A stretch of DNA of 64,000 nucleotides from DASUPK01 sp963763955 (GCA_963763955.1 CAVXQP010000016.1:186001-250000); one strand, 5' to 3'; numbered from the stretch's first letter, positions 23,457 through 32,233 are shown. Program-made: numbers and translations. The notes: a model not told the origin generated them from the sequence alone.

Positions 23457-24410
23457 TCAGCCGGGTGATCCGACAATTCTCAGACGACACCGCTCAGCGA
23501 TCGAGCGAAGTGTGTCTGCCACTCGCGCCGCGTCGTCCCTGATCTGGGCATGGGAGAACCGGATGGCCACGAGGCCGGCGGCCGCGTGCGCTTGGTCGCG
23601 GGTCCGGTCTCTTGATTGCTGACTCGCGGTCCGGTGATAACGCAGCCCGTCGGTTTCGACGATCAGGTCAAGCTCGGGCCAGTAGAAGTCCACGCGGAAT
23701 CCGTTCACGTGTTGCTGTGTCAGGGGGCGAGGAATGCCAGCGCGGTCGACCAGCCGAATGAAGCGTCGCTCCAGCTCAGAGTCCGTGAGCGTGAAGGTGC
23801 GCCGATCCAGGACCGCCCGCAAAGCTGCAACGCCATCGACTCCACTGTGATCCTCGACTGAGGCGCGGAGTGTCTCCGGGTCAATCAAGCCAAGCTTGTC
23901 GGCCTCATTCACCGCGACCTCGAGCTGCTTCTTGGTCAATCGCGTTCCAAGGTCGATCAGAGTTCGGGCGGGCGCAGTGACAGGAATACCGGTCCGTCGG
24001 TCTCGGTCGGCTTCTGGCAGTCGCCTTCGTCGATGGATTCGTATCCCTACCCGAGAGCGGGTCGCCGGCCCGGGCAATGAAAGATGGATCTCCTCGGGCC
24101 GCCCATGCTCGCCTCTCAGATCTTCCTTCGTTGTCCGAATCCTCCACAACTCCGCGGCGCTGTCATGGCTGAGGCAGGAGTCCGCCCCACACACCAAAAC
24201 AGCGGCCATCCACCAACCGCGCGGAGTGAGGTGTGGGCGTCCAACTGCATAGACGCCACGCCAGGTTCGGTGTAGGCGGCCCCGCGCAATCCTCGAATCG
24301 ATTTGGTCCGAGCTCAGACCGGCTGCAAGCAACTGTCGGCGGCTGATCACTCCGTGTTGCTGCGCGGCGAGCTTCCAGACCACACGGTTTCGTGGACTTT
24401 CCCGGCCCAT
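23457..24410 (-). CDS. AbiEi-type N-terminal domain plus DUF559 endonuclease-like protein
   Basis: A 317-residue protein. The N-terminal 60 residues (QHGVISRRQLLAAGLSSDQI, then RGRLHRTWRGVYAVG) are the winged-helix domain of type IV antitoxins (AbiEi). The C-terminal 100 residues resemble DUF559/Vsr-like nuclease folds, with FRVDFYWPELDLIVETDG carrying the D...E/D acidic pair. This fusion is common in actinobacteria, often without a partner toxin, and none is seen here. Surrounding DNA is less GC-rich than its neighbours, so recent acquisition is possible. Activity not shown for the family. Confidence 0.8.
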   Translation of the reverse strand: MGRESPRNRVVWKLAAQQHGVISRRQLLAAGLSSDQIDSRIARGRLHRTWRGVYAVGRPHLTPRGWWMAAVLVCGADSCLSHDSAAELWRIRTTKEDLRGEHGRPEEIHLSLPGPATRSRVGIRIHRRRRLPEADRDRRTGIPVTAPARTLIDLGTRLTKKQLEVAVNEADKLGLIDPETLRASVEDHSGVDGVAALRAVLDRRTFTLTDSELERRFIRLVDRAGIPRPLTQQHVNGFRVDFYWPELDLIVETDGLRYHRTASQQSRDRTRDQAHAAAGLVAIRFSHAQIRDDAARVADTLRSIAERCRLRIVGSPG

Positions 24411-24468
24411 TCACGGAAAAGGCGACTGATCTCTGAATTCGCCCCCCATCAGGGTCGACGTGCGCGGC

Positions 24469-24490
24469 CACTGGCTATTGAAAGCCAGTG
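24469..24490 (-). terminator. Hairpin downstream of the HD-domain gene
   Basis: CACTGGCT and AGCCAGTG form a perfect 8 bp stem around ATTGAA. It starts 12 bases after the stop of the leftward HD-domain gene. It lacks a U tract and may end that transcript. Confidence 0.42.
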
Positions 24491-24501
24491 TTCGCGCATC
24501 G

Positions 24502-25329
24502 CTACAGGCGAAAGCTGGGCAGCAGGCGCTTCTCGGTCTCGCCGCGGACCTGGGCGATGACCTCGACGTGGCCCTCGAGCGGGGTGCCGCGGAGCTTGGT
24601 GGCGAGCAGGTCGTCGACCTGGAAGACGCCGGCGGAGTTGTTCATCTCGATCTCGATCTTCACCGGCCGCTCCTCCCCCGCCTCGATCCTGACCTCGTCG
24701 ATCGCCGCCGCCGAGAGGGCGTGGATCCCGTATTGGCCGCCCTCGACCGGCAGGCGCGACCGCCCCTCGGCCATGTCGAGGGCGTCGGCGACACGCACGA
24801 CGCCGGCCTCGAGCGTGTAGGGCTCGCCGCGGCGGCGGTGGCCGATGATCGCGTGCAGGATCTCCGCGATCACCACCGTCCGCTCGGGCTGGCCGTAACT
24901 CTCGGCGAGCAGGGACTGAAGCCGCTCCTCGACCATGAACAGGCTGTAGGCCTCGTGGTCCGCGCGGTGAATCGACATGCCGACGTCGTGGAGAAGGGCC
25001 CCGCCCGCCACGACCACCTCCGCATCGCGGTCGCGCATGCCGTGGTCGGTCACCATCGCCGGCTCGATCCCGGCCTTCACCAGCAGGCGAAGGAGGCGCA
25101 GGGCGATGTTGAGCACCACCTGCACGTGCACCCAGGAGTGGTCGGACATCCCCAGCCGCTCCGAGGTGATCTGTGCCATGTACCACCAGGCACGCACCCG
25201 CTCGTCCGCGTTGACTGCATCCAGAAAGCGCTCGAGCCTGCGATTGCCACGCGTGGGCGCGTGCACCTGGGCCCTGGCGACCGCCTCCGCGATCGAACCT
25301 GCGCGCACGTCGGGCCCCTGTGCTTCCAT
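24502..25329 (-). CDS. HD-domain phosphohydrolase
   Basis: A 275-residue protein with an HD domain: the conserved His in SWVHVQVVL (about residue 64), the HD doublet in GALLHDVGMS (about 107), further His in AIIGHRRRG and an Asp in RVADALDMAEG. All metal ligands of the HD superfamily can be placed. Members hydrolyse phosphomonoesters, nucleotides or (p)ppGpp; the short length without RelA/SpoT features leaves the substrate unknown. The ATG at 25329 is the first in-frame start outside the low-complexity upstream stretch; an in-frame continuation to 26454 is a shadow of the EamA gene. Confidence 0.8.
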   Translation of the reverse strand: MEAQGPDVRAGSIAEAVARAQVHAPTRGNRRLERFLDAVNADERVRAWWYMAQITSERLGMSDHSWVHVQVVLNIALRLLRLLVKAGIEPAMVTDHGMRDRDAEVVVAGGALLHDVGMSIHRADHEAYSLFMVEERLQSLLAESYGQPERTVVIAEILHAIIGHRRRGEPYTLEAGVVRVADALDMAEGRSRLPVEGGQYGIHALSAAAIDEVRIEAGEERPVKIEIEMNNSAGVFQVDDLLATKLRGTPLEGHVEVIAQVRGETEKRLLPSFRL

Positions 25330-25461
25330 CGGCTTGATCTTGTCAGGGGGCAACTCAGGGGTTTTCTTGACCGGATCTCGACTACGCGGTTTTGGGCTAT
25401 TTGCGGGAATTCCGACCGCCGATGCGGTTACCGTGACCCCGCTTCGGCTTAAGGAACTCGG

Positions 25462-25662
25462 ATGACAGTCTGTTCGAACACAGGCATATCCGTTCCTGAG
25501 TGCTCGTGTCGGCGCTGCCTCCAGGCCCAGATCGAGCGCCACCAGCCGTCGTTGCTGAACGCCGACCCGGCCAACACTCCCCCCACCGTGGAGATGCCGG
25601 CGGTCGTGCGCTTGCCTCGCCTGAGATTCGCCCGGCTCCGGCGCCTCCGCAGAGCCGCCTAG
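25462..25662 (+). CDS. Possible small Cys-containing protein
   Basis: A 66-codon frame starting with ATG, with AAGGA eight bases upstream. The N-terminal half holds four Cys in CSNTG...CSCRRC, which could bind a metal; the C terminus is Arg/Leu-rich. It is the only feature in the 329-base gap between two leftward genes. Its stop shares a CTAG with the convergent EamA stop, an arrangement seen for several real convergent pairs here. Length is short and no family is recognised, so it may be chance. Confidence 0.33.
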   Translation: MTVCSNTGISVPECSCRRCLQAQIERHQPSLLNADPANTPPTVEMPAVVRLPRLRFARLRRLRRAA

Positions 25663-26483
25663 GCCTCCGTCGGCGCCTCGACCACGGACGATCCGAGCAC
25701 GCCGGCGCTGGCCACGACGACCAGGGCGATTCCGATCACGTCGAAAGTGGCGAGTCCCTGACCGAGCGCGATCAGCCCGATCAGCGCGGCGACCGCCGGC
25801 TCCATGCTCATCAGCACGCCGAAGGTCCCGACCGCGATCCGCCGCAACGCCTCGAGCTCGAGCGAGTAGGGGATCACGGAGCTGAGGACACCGGTCGCCG
25901 CGCCGACGGCTGCCGCCCCCGGGTCGATCAGGTCGCCGCCGGCCGCCAGCGTGCCGGGAACCACCATCAGCACGGCCGCGACACCCATCGCCAGGGCAAG
26001 TCCCCGGCCGCCCGAAAACACCCGGCCGATCCGCGCGCTGAGCAGGATGTAGGCGGCCCAGAAGGCGCCCGCCAGCAGGGCGAACCCGATGCCAGCCGCG
26101 CTCGCCGATCCCGAGGGCCTCGTCAGGAGCAGGACGCCGATCGCCGCACAGGCGACCCAGACCAGGTCGAGCGGCCGCCGCGAGCCGAACAGGCCGACCA
26201 GCAACGGGCCGACGAACTCGAAGGTGACGGCGATCCCCAGAGGGATCCGATCCAGGGCCTCGTAGAAGCAGAGGTTCATCCCCGCCAGGGCGACGCCGAA
26301 CGCCCCGGCGAGCAGCAGCCCGTCGCGGCTCGCCTCGAGCGGGCGCGGGCGCCAGATCGCCAGCAGCAGGATCGCGGCGGACAGCAGCCGGTAGAGCACC
26401 GCGCCCGCCGGCCCGACCCGGTCGAAGAGCGTCGTCGCGGCGGCCGACCCGCACTGGACCGAGACGACGGCCCCGATCACCAT
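25659..26483 (-). CDS. EamA/DMT-family transporter (RhtA-like)
   Basis: A 274-residue protein with ten predicted helices in two EamA repeats. Phrases such as GMNLCFYEALDRIPLGIAVTFEF in the first repeat and PAVAALIGLIALGQGL in the second match RhtA-type exporters of threonine, homoserine or similar metabolites. The first hydrophobic helix begins directly at the chosen ATG, so a few N-terminal residues may be missing if an upstream GTG is used. It lies 46 bases after the yjbQ stop in the same direction. Confidence 0.84.
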   Translation of the reverse strand: MVIGAVVSVQCGSAAATTLFDRVGPAGAVLYRLLSAAILLLAIWRPRPLEASRDGLLLAGAFGVALAGMNLCFYEALDRIPLGIAVTFEFVGPLLVGLFGSRRPLDLVWVACAAIGVLLLTRPSGSASAAGIGFALLAGAFWAAYILLSARIGRVFSGGRGLALAMGVAAVLMVVPGTLAAGGDLIDPGAAAVGAATGVLSSVIPYSLELEALRRIAVGTFGVLMSMEPAVAALIGLIALGQGLATFDVIGIALVVVASAGVLGSSVVEAPTEA

Positions 26484-26529
26484 CGCCGGAGCGACCGCAG
26501 CGCGCCGGCGCTCCGTGGCGGCCGGTGAG

Positions 26530-26991
26530 CTAATCGCCGATCACCTTGATCACCAGGCGCTTCGAGCGCCGCCCGTCGAACTCACAGTAGAAGACCGCCT
26601 GCCAGGGGCCCAGGTCGAGGCGCCCCTCAGTGATCGGCAGGATCACCTGATGGTGGACGAGCAGGTTCTTCAGGTGGGCATCGCCGTTGTCCTCCCCGCC
26701 GCGATGGTGGCGGTAGTCGCCGGGATCCGGCAGCAGCTCCCGGGCGACCTCGTTGGCCGGATCCTTCCAACTGGGCGGCGCCAACTTGTCGAGCCACTCG
26801 AGCGTGTCCTCTTGCAGCCCCGGCTCGTCGTCGTTCACCCAGACCGCCGCGGTGATGTGCATCGCGGAGACCAGGACCATCCCCTCAGCCACGCCCGCGG
26901 CGTCGACCGCCCCCTGCACGTTCTCGGTGATCCGGATGAACTCCCGCCGGCCCTCGGTGTTGAACGTCATGTACTCCGTGTGCGCCTTCAC
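26530..26991 (-). CDS. YjbQ/UPF0047 family protein
   Basis: A 153-residue protein of the YjbQ family (secondary thiamine-phosphate synthase-like). HITAAVWVNDDEPGL and the His-rich signature YRHHRGGEDNGDAHLKN are diagnostic, and GTWQ/GPWQAVFYCEFDG closes the fold. E. coli YjbQ has weak thiamine phosphate synthase activity in vitro; the physiological function is unknown. GTG 26991 has AAGGAGG six bases upstream, so it is preferred over the internal ATG. It is divergent from the crotonase gene, with 24 bases between starts. Confidence 0.9.
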   Translation of the reverse strand: MKAHTEYMTFNTEGRREFIRITENVQGAVDAAGVAEGMVLVSAMHITAAVWVNDDEPGLQEDTLEWLDKLAPPSWKDPANEVARELLPDPGDYRHHRGGEDNGDAHLKNLLVHHQVILPITEGRLDLGPWQAVFYCEFDGRRSKRLVIKVIGD

Positions 26992-27015
26992 CTGTCCTCC
27001 TTGTGAGTTTGGGAG

Positions 27016-27750
27016 ATGATGCCCTCCATGGCGGGCCTGCTCTCACTGGAGCGCCGAGAGGACGTCGCGGTGGTCACGCTGCAGCGCCCCGAAAAGCGCA
27101 ACGCTCTCTCGATCGACCTGCGGGTGGAGCTGACCGAGGCCTTCGGGGCCCTCGGCGATGACCCCGACGTCGGCGCGGTGGTGCTGACCGGAGCGCCGCC
27201 GGCGTTCTGCTCGGGCATGGACACCAGCCAATTCGGAGGCGACCGCGAACACAGGGAGCGCCTGGTCGAGACGAGCATCAGCTGCTTTCGGGCCGTCGCG
27301 AACTGCGCCCGGCCGGTGGTCGCCGCGGTCAACGGGGCCGCCCTAGCCGGCGGCTTCGCTTTGGCCCTTCTCTGCGATCTTCGGCTGGCGGCCGAGTCAG
27401 CGAGCTTCGGCTTTCCCGAGCTGCCGCGCGGCATCCCTCCCAGCTATGCGGCCGCGCGCGCCGCGCTGCCCCGGCCGCTGGCCGCCGAGCTCACGCTGAC
27501 CGGTCGCCTCCTCGATGCCGAGCACGCCCTGGGGATGGGGATCGTCGGCGCCGTCTATCCGGGGGACGAGCTGATGCCGCGCGCGATCGAGCTCGCCGGG
27601 CGAATCGCCGCCGGCCCTCGCCAGGCGATCGCGGAGACCAAGCGGCGCATCGTCCTCGATCGCGACCGCACCATCGGCCACCTCTTCGACGAGGAGGAAC
27701 GGCTGCTCCGCGAGGCCCTGCTCAGCGACTCGCCAGATGATGCAGCGTGA
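27016..27750 (+). CDS. Enoyl-CoA hydratase/isomerase family protein
   Basis: A 244-residue crotonase with RPEKRNALS near residue 24, the oxyanion-hole segment PAFCSGMDTSQFGG near 60 and GAALAGGFALALLCDLRLA near 102. It differs from the crotonase at 22596 and is not a recent copy. Several ATG codons near the start (27016, 27019, 27028) are possible. The stop overlaps the start of the lipoate-ligase-like gene, so the two are coupled. Substrate unknown. Confidence 0.87.
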   Translation: MMPSMAGLLSLERREDVAVVTLQRPEKRNALSIDLRVELTEAFGALGDDPDVGAVVLTGAPPAFCSGMDTSQFGGDREHRERLVETSISCFRAVANCARPVVAAVNGAALAGGFALALLCDLRLAAESASFGFPELPRGIPPSYAAARAALPRPLAAELTLTGRLLDAEHALGMGIVGAVYPGDELMPRAIELAGRIAAGPRQAIAETKRRIVLDRDRTIGHLFDEEERLLREALLSDSPDDAA

Positions 27751-28505
27751 TGGAGCCGCTGCGCCTGATCCGCCACTCCTTTCCGGACCAGCCCGAGCTC
27801 AGCACGGCGATCTCGCGGACCATTCTGCGCCGTGTGGCCGCTGGCGAGCTGCCGCCCACCATCCGGATCCATCGCCCCGGCAGAGAGGTCGCCTTCGGCC
27901 GCCAGGACCGGGCGAGCCCGGGATACGAAACGGCCGCCCAGGCTGCCCGAGCTGCGGGCTTCGCCGCGGTCGAGCGCCTGGCGGGCGGCCGCGCGGCCGT
28001 CTTCCACGAGGGCACGCTCGCAATCGCTCGGGCGTACGGCGACCCCCAGCCGCCGAAACGCACCTACGCCCGCTTCGAGGAGATGGCGGACCTGATCGCC
28101 GCCGCGCTCCGCGGCCTCGGCGTGGACGCCCGGGTCGGTGAGGTGACCGGGGAGTACTGCCCAGGCGCTTACAGCGTCAACGCCCGCGGCGCCACGAAGC
28201 TGGCTGGGATCGGGCAGCGGATGATCCGCGGCGGCGCCCACATGGGAGGCGTCGTGGTCGCCTTCGGCGGCCGGGACATAGCGCGCGTGCTGGTGCCCGT
28301 CTACGAGGCCCTCGGGCTCGACTGGGACCCTGCGACCTCGGGGAGCGTGTCCGAGGAGCTCGGCCGCGAGGTCGACCCCGGCGAGCTCGAGAAGGCGGTC
28401 ATCGTGGAGCTCGCGAAGAGCTACGAGCTGGTCGACTGGGAAATCGACGAGCAGACCGTTGCAGAGGCGCGGCGGGGTTTGGAGGAGGTGATCTTGGGGG
28501 GATAA
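27747..28505 (+). CDS. Lipoate-protein ligase A/biotin-lipoate transferase family protein
   Basis: A 250-residue protein with the BPL/LplA fold. The segment RLAGGRAAVFHEGTLAIA corresponds to the substrate-binding RxxGGxxVxHxxGxL motif, and GATKLAGIGQRMIRGGAHMGGVV contains the conserved catalytic Lys. It likely transfers lipoyl, octanoyl or a related acyl group to a carrier domain. ATG 27750 is an alternative to GTG 27747. Coupling to a crotonase and an MFS gene suggests acyl-CoA metabolism, but no lipoyl-domain target is encoded nearby. Confidence 0.8.
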   Translation: MMEPLRLIRHSFPDQPELSTAISRTILRRVAAGELPPTIRIHRPGREVAFGRQDRASPGYETAAQAARAAGFAAVERLAGGRAAVFHEGTLAIARAYGDPQPPKRTYARFEEMADLIAAALRGLGVDARVGEVTGEYCPGAYSVNARGATKLAGIGQRMIRGGAHMGGVVVAFGGRDIARVLVPVYEALGLDWDPATSGSVSEELGREVDPGELEKAVIVELAKSYELVDWEIDEQTVAEARRGLEEVILGG

Positions 28506-28512
28506 CTGCGCA

Positions 28513-29991
28513 ATGGCTGATGGAGCAGCCACGGCAACCGCCACAGGGAGTGGGGACACGATCAGGACGAGGGTCCCGGCCCGCCTGGACCGGCTGCCGT
28601 GGGCGAGGTGGCATTGGCTCGTTCTGATTGGACTTGGGACCGTTTGGATCCTCGACGGCCTCGAGGTCACCATCGTCGGCGCGATCGGCGCCCGGCTGCA
28701 GGAGGGAGGGGCGCTTGGGCTCTCGGCCTCTCAGCTCGGCCAGGCGGGAACCGCCTACGTCCTGGGCGCCTGCTGTGGCGCGCTTTTCTTCGGCTACCTG
28801 ACCGACCGCCTGGGCCGCAAGCGGCTCTTCATGGTGACCTTGGTCGTCTATCTCCTCGCCACCGTCGGGACAGCGTTCGCCGGCAGCTTCGCCTCGTTCG
28901 CCGCGTTCCGGTTCCTCACCGGGCTCGGCATTGGCGGTGAGTACGCGGCGATCAACTCCGCGATCGACGAGCTGATTCCCGCCAGAGTCCGCGGCTGGGT
29001 CGATCTGGCGGTCAACGGAAGCTTCTGGATCGGCGCTGCCTTCGGCGCCGCCTTGACGGGCATTCTGCTCGATACCTCAATCTTCAGGACGGACCTCGGC
29101 TGGCGCCTCGGGTTCGGTCTCGGCGCTCTGCTCGCTATCGGGATCATGTTGATCCGGCGCTACCTGCCCGAGAGCCCGCGCTGGCTGATGGTCCACGGCA
29201 AGGCCGATGAGGCCGAAGCCCTGGTTTCCGAGATAGAGAAGACGGTCAAGGAGCAAACGGGGCGCCGGGAGCTGCGGGAGCCTGACCAGGAGATCGAGAT
29301 CCACCAGCGTGAGAGCACCGGGTTCATTGACATCGGCCGGACCCTGTTCAAGAAGTACCCGCGGCGCTTCTTCCTGGGCCTGGCACTGATGGGCACCCAG
29401 GCGTTCCTCTACAACGCCGTGCTCTTCAACTTCTCAGGCCTGCTCACCGGCTTCTTCGGGGTCGGCGACAGCGTCGCCGGCCTCTACCTGGTCCCGTTCG
29501 GCATCGCGAACTTCCTCGGCGCCCTGATGCTCGGCCGGCTCTTCGACACCTTCGGGCGTCGCCCGATGATCACCGCCACGTACTTCATCGGCGGCATCGG
29601 CATGCTGGTCGACGGTTATCTCATCGCCAACACCGGCGCTTCTGTCGGGGTCTTCGTCGGCGTCATCTGTCTGACGTTCTTCTTCGCCTCCGCGGCCGCC
29701 TCCTCCGCCTATCTCACCGTCAGCGAGATCTTCCCGTTGGAGACGAGAGCGATGGCGATCGCGCTCTTCTACGCGATGGCGACCGGGATCGGCGGCGCGA
29801 TCGGGCCTCTGTACTACGGCAAGGTCGTCGACGGCGGCAACCCGGACGCCGTCTTCGTCGCCTTTGCGATCACGGCCGCTCTGATGTGCATCGCGGCAGC
29901 CGTCGAATGGATGTTCGGGCTGCCGGCCGAGCAAAAGCATCTCGAGGAAATCGCAGAGCCGTTGTCGGCCGAATCGGTGGAAAGCACATGA
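28513..29991 (+). CDS. MFS transporter, sugar-porter/organic-acid type
   Basis: A 492-residue transporter with 12 predicted helices. The A-motif GYLTDRLGRKRLF between helices 2 and 3, its repeat GRLFDTFGRRPM in the second half, and the PESPRWLMVHGKADEA segment after helix 6 define the sugar/metabolite-proton symporter branch. The central loop carries a charged helix (about 220-270). Substrate is not evident. It lies seven bases after the lipoate-ligase-like gene, and its stop overlaps the next gene. Confidence 0.9.
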   Translation: MADGAATATATGSGDTIRTRVPARLDRLPWARWHWLVLIGLGTVWILDGLEVTIVGAIGARLQEGGALGLSASQLGQAGTAYVLGACCGALFFGYLTDRLGRKRLFMVTLVVYLLATVGTAFAGSFASFAAFRFLTGLGIGGEYAAINSAIDELIPARVRGWVDLAVNGSFWIGAAFGAALTGILLDTSIFRTDLGWRLGFGLGALLAIGIMLIRRYLPESPRWLMVHGKADEAEALVSEIEKTVKEQTGRRELREPDQEIEIHQRESTGFIDIGRTLFKKYPRRFFLGLALMGTQAFLYNAVLFNFSGLLTGFFGVGDSVAGLYLVPFGIANFLGALMLGRLFDTFGRRPMITATYFIGGIGMLVDGYLIANTGASVGVFVGVICLTFFFASAAASSAYLTVSEIFPLETRAMAIALFYAMATGIGGAIGPLYYGKVVDGGNPDAVFVAFAITAALMCIAAAVEWMFGLPAEQKHLEEIAEPLSAESVEST

Positions 29992-30305
29992 GCCCGCGTT
30001 TCTCACGGCGGCGGCCCCCCGACCCGGAGGCGAAGCCCCGCGGCCGGCGCTACGGCTGGGCGCCCGCGACCGTCTCCTCCGAGCTGGGTGAGGATCGAGA
30101 CGTGGAGCGCGAGGTCAGCGAACTCGTGGATGCGCTGAAAAAGGACGGCCCGATGAGCCGGCGGGACCTGCGCCGGGCCGTTGAGTCGAAGTACTGGGGA
30201 CCAGGCCGATTCGCCGATGCTCTGTGGCTCGCCCAGCGCCGGGGCCTCGTGCGGCGCGACGGCGGCCGGCTGACTGCCCCCGACAGCGACTCCGAGCGCA
30301 GCTAG
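29988..30305 (+). CDS. Small winged-helix-like protein
   Basis: A 105-residue basic protein. After an Arg/Pro-rich N terminus, residues 38-95 predict a helix-turn-helix with wing (VSELVDALKKDGPMSRRDLRRAV, then FADALWLAQRRGLVRRDGGRL). It could be a DNA-binding regulator or a structural nucleoid protein. The ATG overlaps the MFS stop, so it is co-translated with the transporter gene. The stop shares CTAG with the convergent HAD gene. Confidence 0.68.
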   Translation: MSPRFSRRRPPDPEAKPRGRRYGWAPATVSSELGEDRDVEREVSELVDALKKDGPMSRRDLRRAVESKYWGPGRFADALWLAQRRGLVRRDGGRLTAPDSDSERS

Positions 30306-30958
30306 CCGGGGCTCGTCTGCAAGAGGCGCTGGCGAAGCTCCTCGACCGAGGTGAAGACGTCGCGCGCGCCGGCGTCGCGAAGCTCCTGCTCCGAGAAACC
30401 GCCGGTCCGCACGGCGAGGGTCTCGACTCCCGCTCGATGCGCCGCTTCCACGTCCCAGACGGTGTCTCCGATCATCAACGCATCCTGCGGCCGGCCGTCG
30501 ACCTTGTCGAGCGCCGCGTGCACGAGGTCCGGCTCGGGCTTGGTCTGCTCGACATCGGCGGAGGTCGTCCACCCGTCGACGATCTCCTTGGCATCGAGCA
30601 GCTCGATGTAGTGCTCGACCTCCCACTCCTTCGCCGAGCTGGCCAGCACCACCACGTCGCCCCTCTCGCGCAGGTCCCCGATCAGCTCGCGGGAGCCCTC
30701 CATCGTCTGCACCTCGTCGATCAGCTTCTTGTACTCCTCGGACTCCGCCTCCCGGATGTCGTCGCCGAGCTTCTCCTCGACCTCGTCCCCGGCGAGCGCG
30801 GCGACCAGCTGGTCGCCCCCCATGCCGATGTGACGGTGGATGCGCCAGACCTGCAGGGTCAGGTCGTGCCGTCGGAACGCCCGGAACCAGGCGATCGCAT
30901 GGTGGTAGTTGGTGTCGACGAGGGTGCCGTCGACGTCGAGGATGGCGATCGTGGGCAT
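30302..30958 (-). CDS. HAD family hydrolase
   Basis: A 218-residue HAD phosphatase. Motif I is DVDGTLVDTN (nucleophile Asp8), motif II the Ser in VVLASSAKEWE, motif III the Lys in TKPEPDLV and motif IV GDTVWDVEAA. The helical cap lies between about 18 and 85, giving a subclass I (PGP-like) fold. Phosphoglycolate or a similar small phosphate ester is the likely substrate class. No operon partner on this strand. Confidence 0.9.
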   Translation of the reverse strand: MPTIAILDVDGTLVDTNYHHAIAWFRAFRRHDLTLQVWRIHRHIGMGGDQLVAALAGDEVEEKLGDDIREAESEEYKKLIDEVQTMEGSRELIGDLRERGDVVVLASSAKEWEVEHYIELLDAKEIVDGWTTSADVEQTKPEPDLVHAALDKVDGRPQDALMIGDTVWDVEAAHRAGVETLAVRTGGFSEQELRDAGARDVFTSVEELRQRLLQTSPG

Positions 30959-31031
30959 TCACGGGCCTCTACCCGGATCGGCCGTGCCGGCAACGGTTTC
31001 GGCGATATCAGGCGGGGTATCGATAGGCGAC

Positions 31032-31163
31032 ATGCAGCTATCGCTACTACTCATCGTGATCGGGATCGTGCTTGCCGTCCTCGTCAACTACGGGCTCGGC
31101 ATCGCCTGCATCCTGATCGGTCTCGTCCTCCTCATCTGGCCCAGGTTGCGCACGTCCGTCTGA
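31032..31163 (+). CDS. Very small hydrophobic membrane protein
   Basis: A 43-residue frame that is almost wholly hydrophobic (LLLIVIGIVLAVLVNYGLGIACILIGLVLLIW) with a basic C terminus. It resembles the short two-hairpin membrane proteins common in actinobacteria. AGG lies a few bases before the ATG. It is the only reading frame in the gap between the HAD and sulfotransferase genes. Function unknown. Confidence 0.5.
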   Translation: MQLSLLLIVIGIVLAVLVNYGLGIACILIGLVLLIWPRLRTSV

Positions 31164-31252
31164 CGGCGGGCGCTTCCGTCTGAAGGGAGCACGAAGCTTC
31201 GCCGACAGGACGACCCACGGCGTGTAAGTATTCCCGTCCGAAAAGGGGCAAT

Positions 31253-32200
31253 GTGCCAGAGGGAGCGAGACCCGAAATCTCCGTGAGGGCACCGGGGCGG
31301 CTGGCCTGGATCTTCGGCTCGTCGCGGAGCGGCAGCACCTGGCTGCTGCGGATGCTCTCCGAGCTCGAGCGGGTCGTCCCGATCGACGACCCCCACATCG
31401 GTCACCACCTCGGCATCTGGCGCCCGATCCCACTTGCCTGGGCCACCGCGAAAGAGCCGCCCAAGCTCGGGACCCTCGCCGACTACAAGCGCCAGAAGCG
31501 TGACTACCTCTTCTCGGACCGCTACCGGGACATCTGGATCCCACAGCTCCGCGACCTGATCAGCGCCCGCTTCGAGGCTCAGGCCGCCCAGGACATCGAG
31601 GAGGCCCGCGGCATCGACGACCCGGTGGTCGTCGTCAAGGAGCCCGGCTCACATGCGGCCGACACGATCATGGACCTCTTCCCGGACTCGGCGCTGATCT
31701 TCCTCCTGCGTGACGGCCGTGACGTCGTCGACTCCTGGCTCGACGCCTACCGGGACGGAAGCTGGGCGACCGACGAGGGCGCCTACGGCCTCGACGATGC
31801 GGGCCGCCCCGCCCTGATCCGCTGGCAGGCGAGCGTCTGGCTGCATCGCACCGAGGTCGTGCAGGAGACCTATGCGCGCACCGACCCGGATCGCCGGGTG
31901 CTGATCCGCTACGAGGAGATGCGCGACGACCCAAGCGCCGCGCTCGAGAAGATCTGCGAGTTGCTCGGCATCGAGGCGAGCGGGGAGCAGCTCGAGGCGA
32001 TAGCCAAGGCGAACGAGTTCTCGCGGGTCCCGGAGTCGCGCAAGGGCGACGGGCGGGAGATCCGGCGCGCCGAGCCCGGAGGCTGGGCGAACCACATGTC
32101 GCAGGAGGAGATCCTCGCGATGCACGAAATCCTCGCCGACAAGCTCGATGAGCTCGGCTACCTGCGCCCGGGCGACATCCCCACCCGGCGGGTCGCCTAA
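31253..32200 (+). CDS. Sulfotransferase family protein
   Basis: A 315-residue protein. The 5'-phosphosulfate-binding loop GSSRSGSTWLLRML is at about residues 22-35, and the FLLRDGRDVVDSW segment near 152 supplies the 3'-phosphate contact, so PAPS-dependent sulfotransferase activity is likely. The acceptor is unknown; actinobacterial members act on lipids, glycans or small metabolites. The start is GTG 31253, with AAAAGGGG nine bases upstream. A polar region near 50-90 replaces the usual substrate loop. Confidence 0.84.
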   Translation: MPEGARPEISVRAPGRLAWIFGSSRSGSTWLLRMLSELERVVPIDDPHIGHHLGIWRPIPLAWATAKEPPKLGTLADYKRQKRDYLFSDRYRDIWIPQLRDLISARFEAQAAQDIEEARGIDDPVVVVKEPGSHAADTIMDLFPDSALIFLLRDGRDVVDSWLDAYRDGSWATDEGAYGLDDAGRPALIRWQASVWLHRTEVVQETYARTDPDRRVLIRYEEMRDDPSAALEKICELLGIEASGEQLEAIAKANEFSRVPESRKGDGREIRRAEPGGWANHMSQEEILAMHEILADKLDELGYLRPGDIPTRRVA

Positions 32201-32233
32201 CCCCCCCGTGCGGGCGATGGCAGACTGCCGGGC

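Noticed and set aside
25330..26454. N-terminal extension of the HD protein to 650 residues
   Set aside because: The extension is an Arg/Gly-rich shadow of the EamA transporter frame and crosses its whole coding region.
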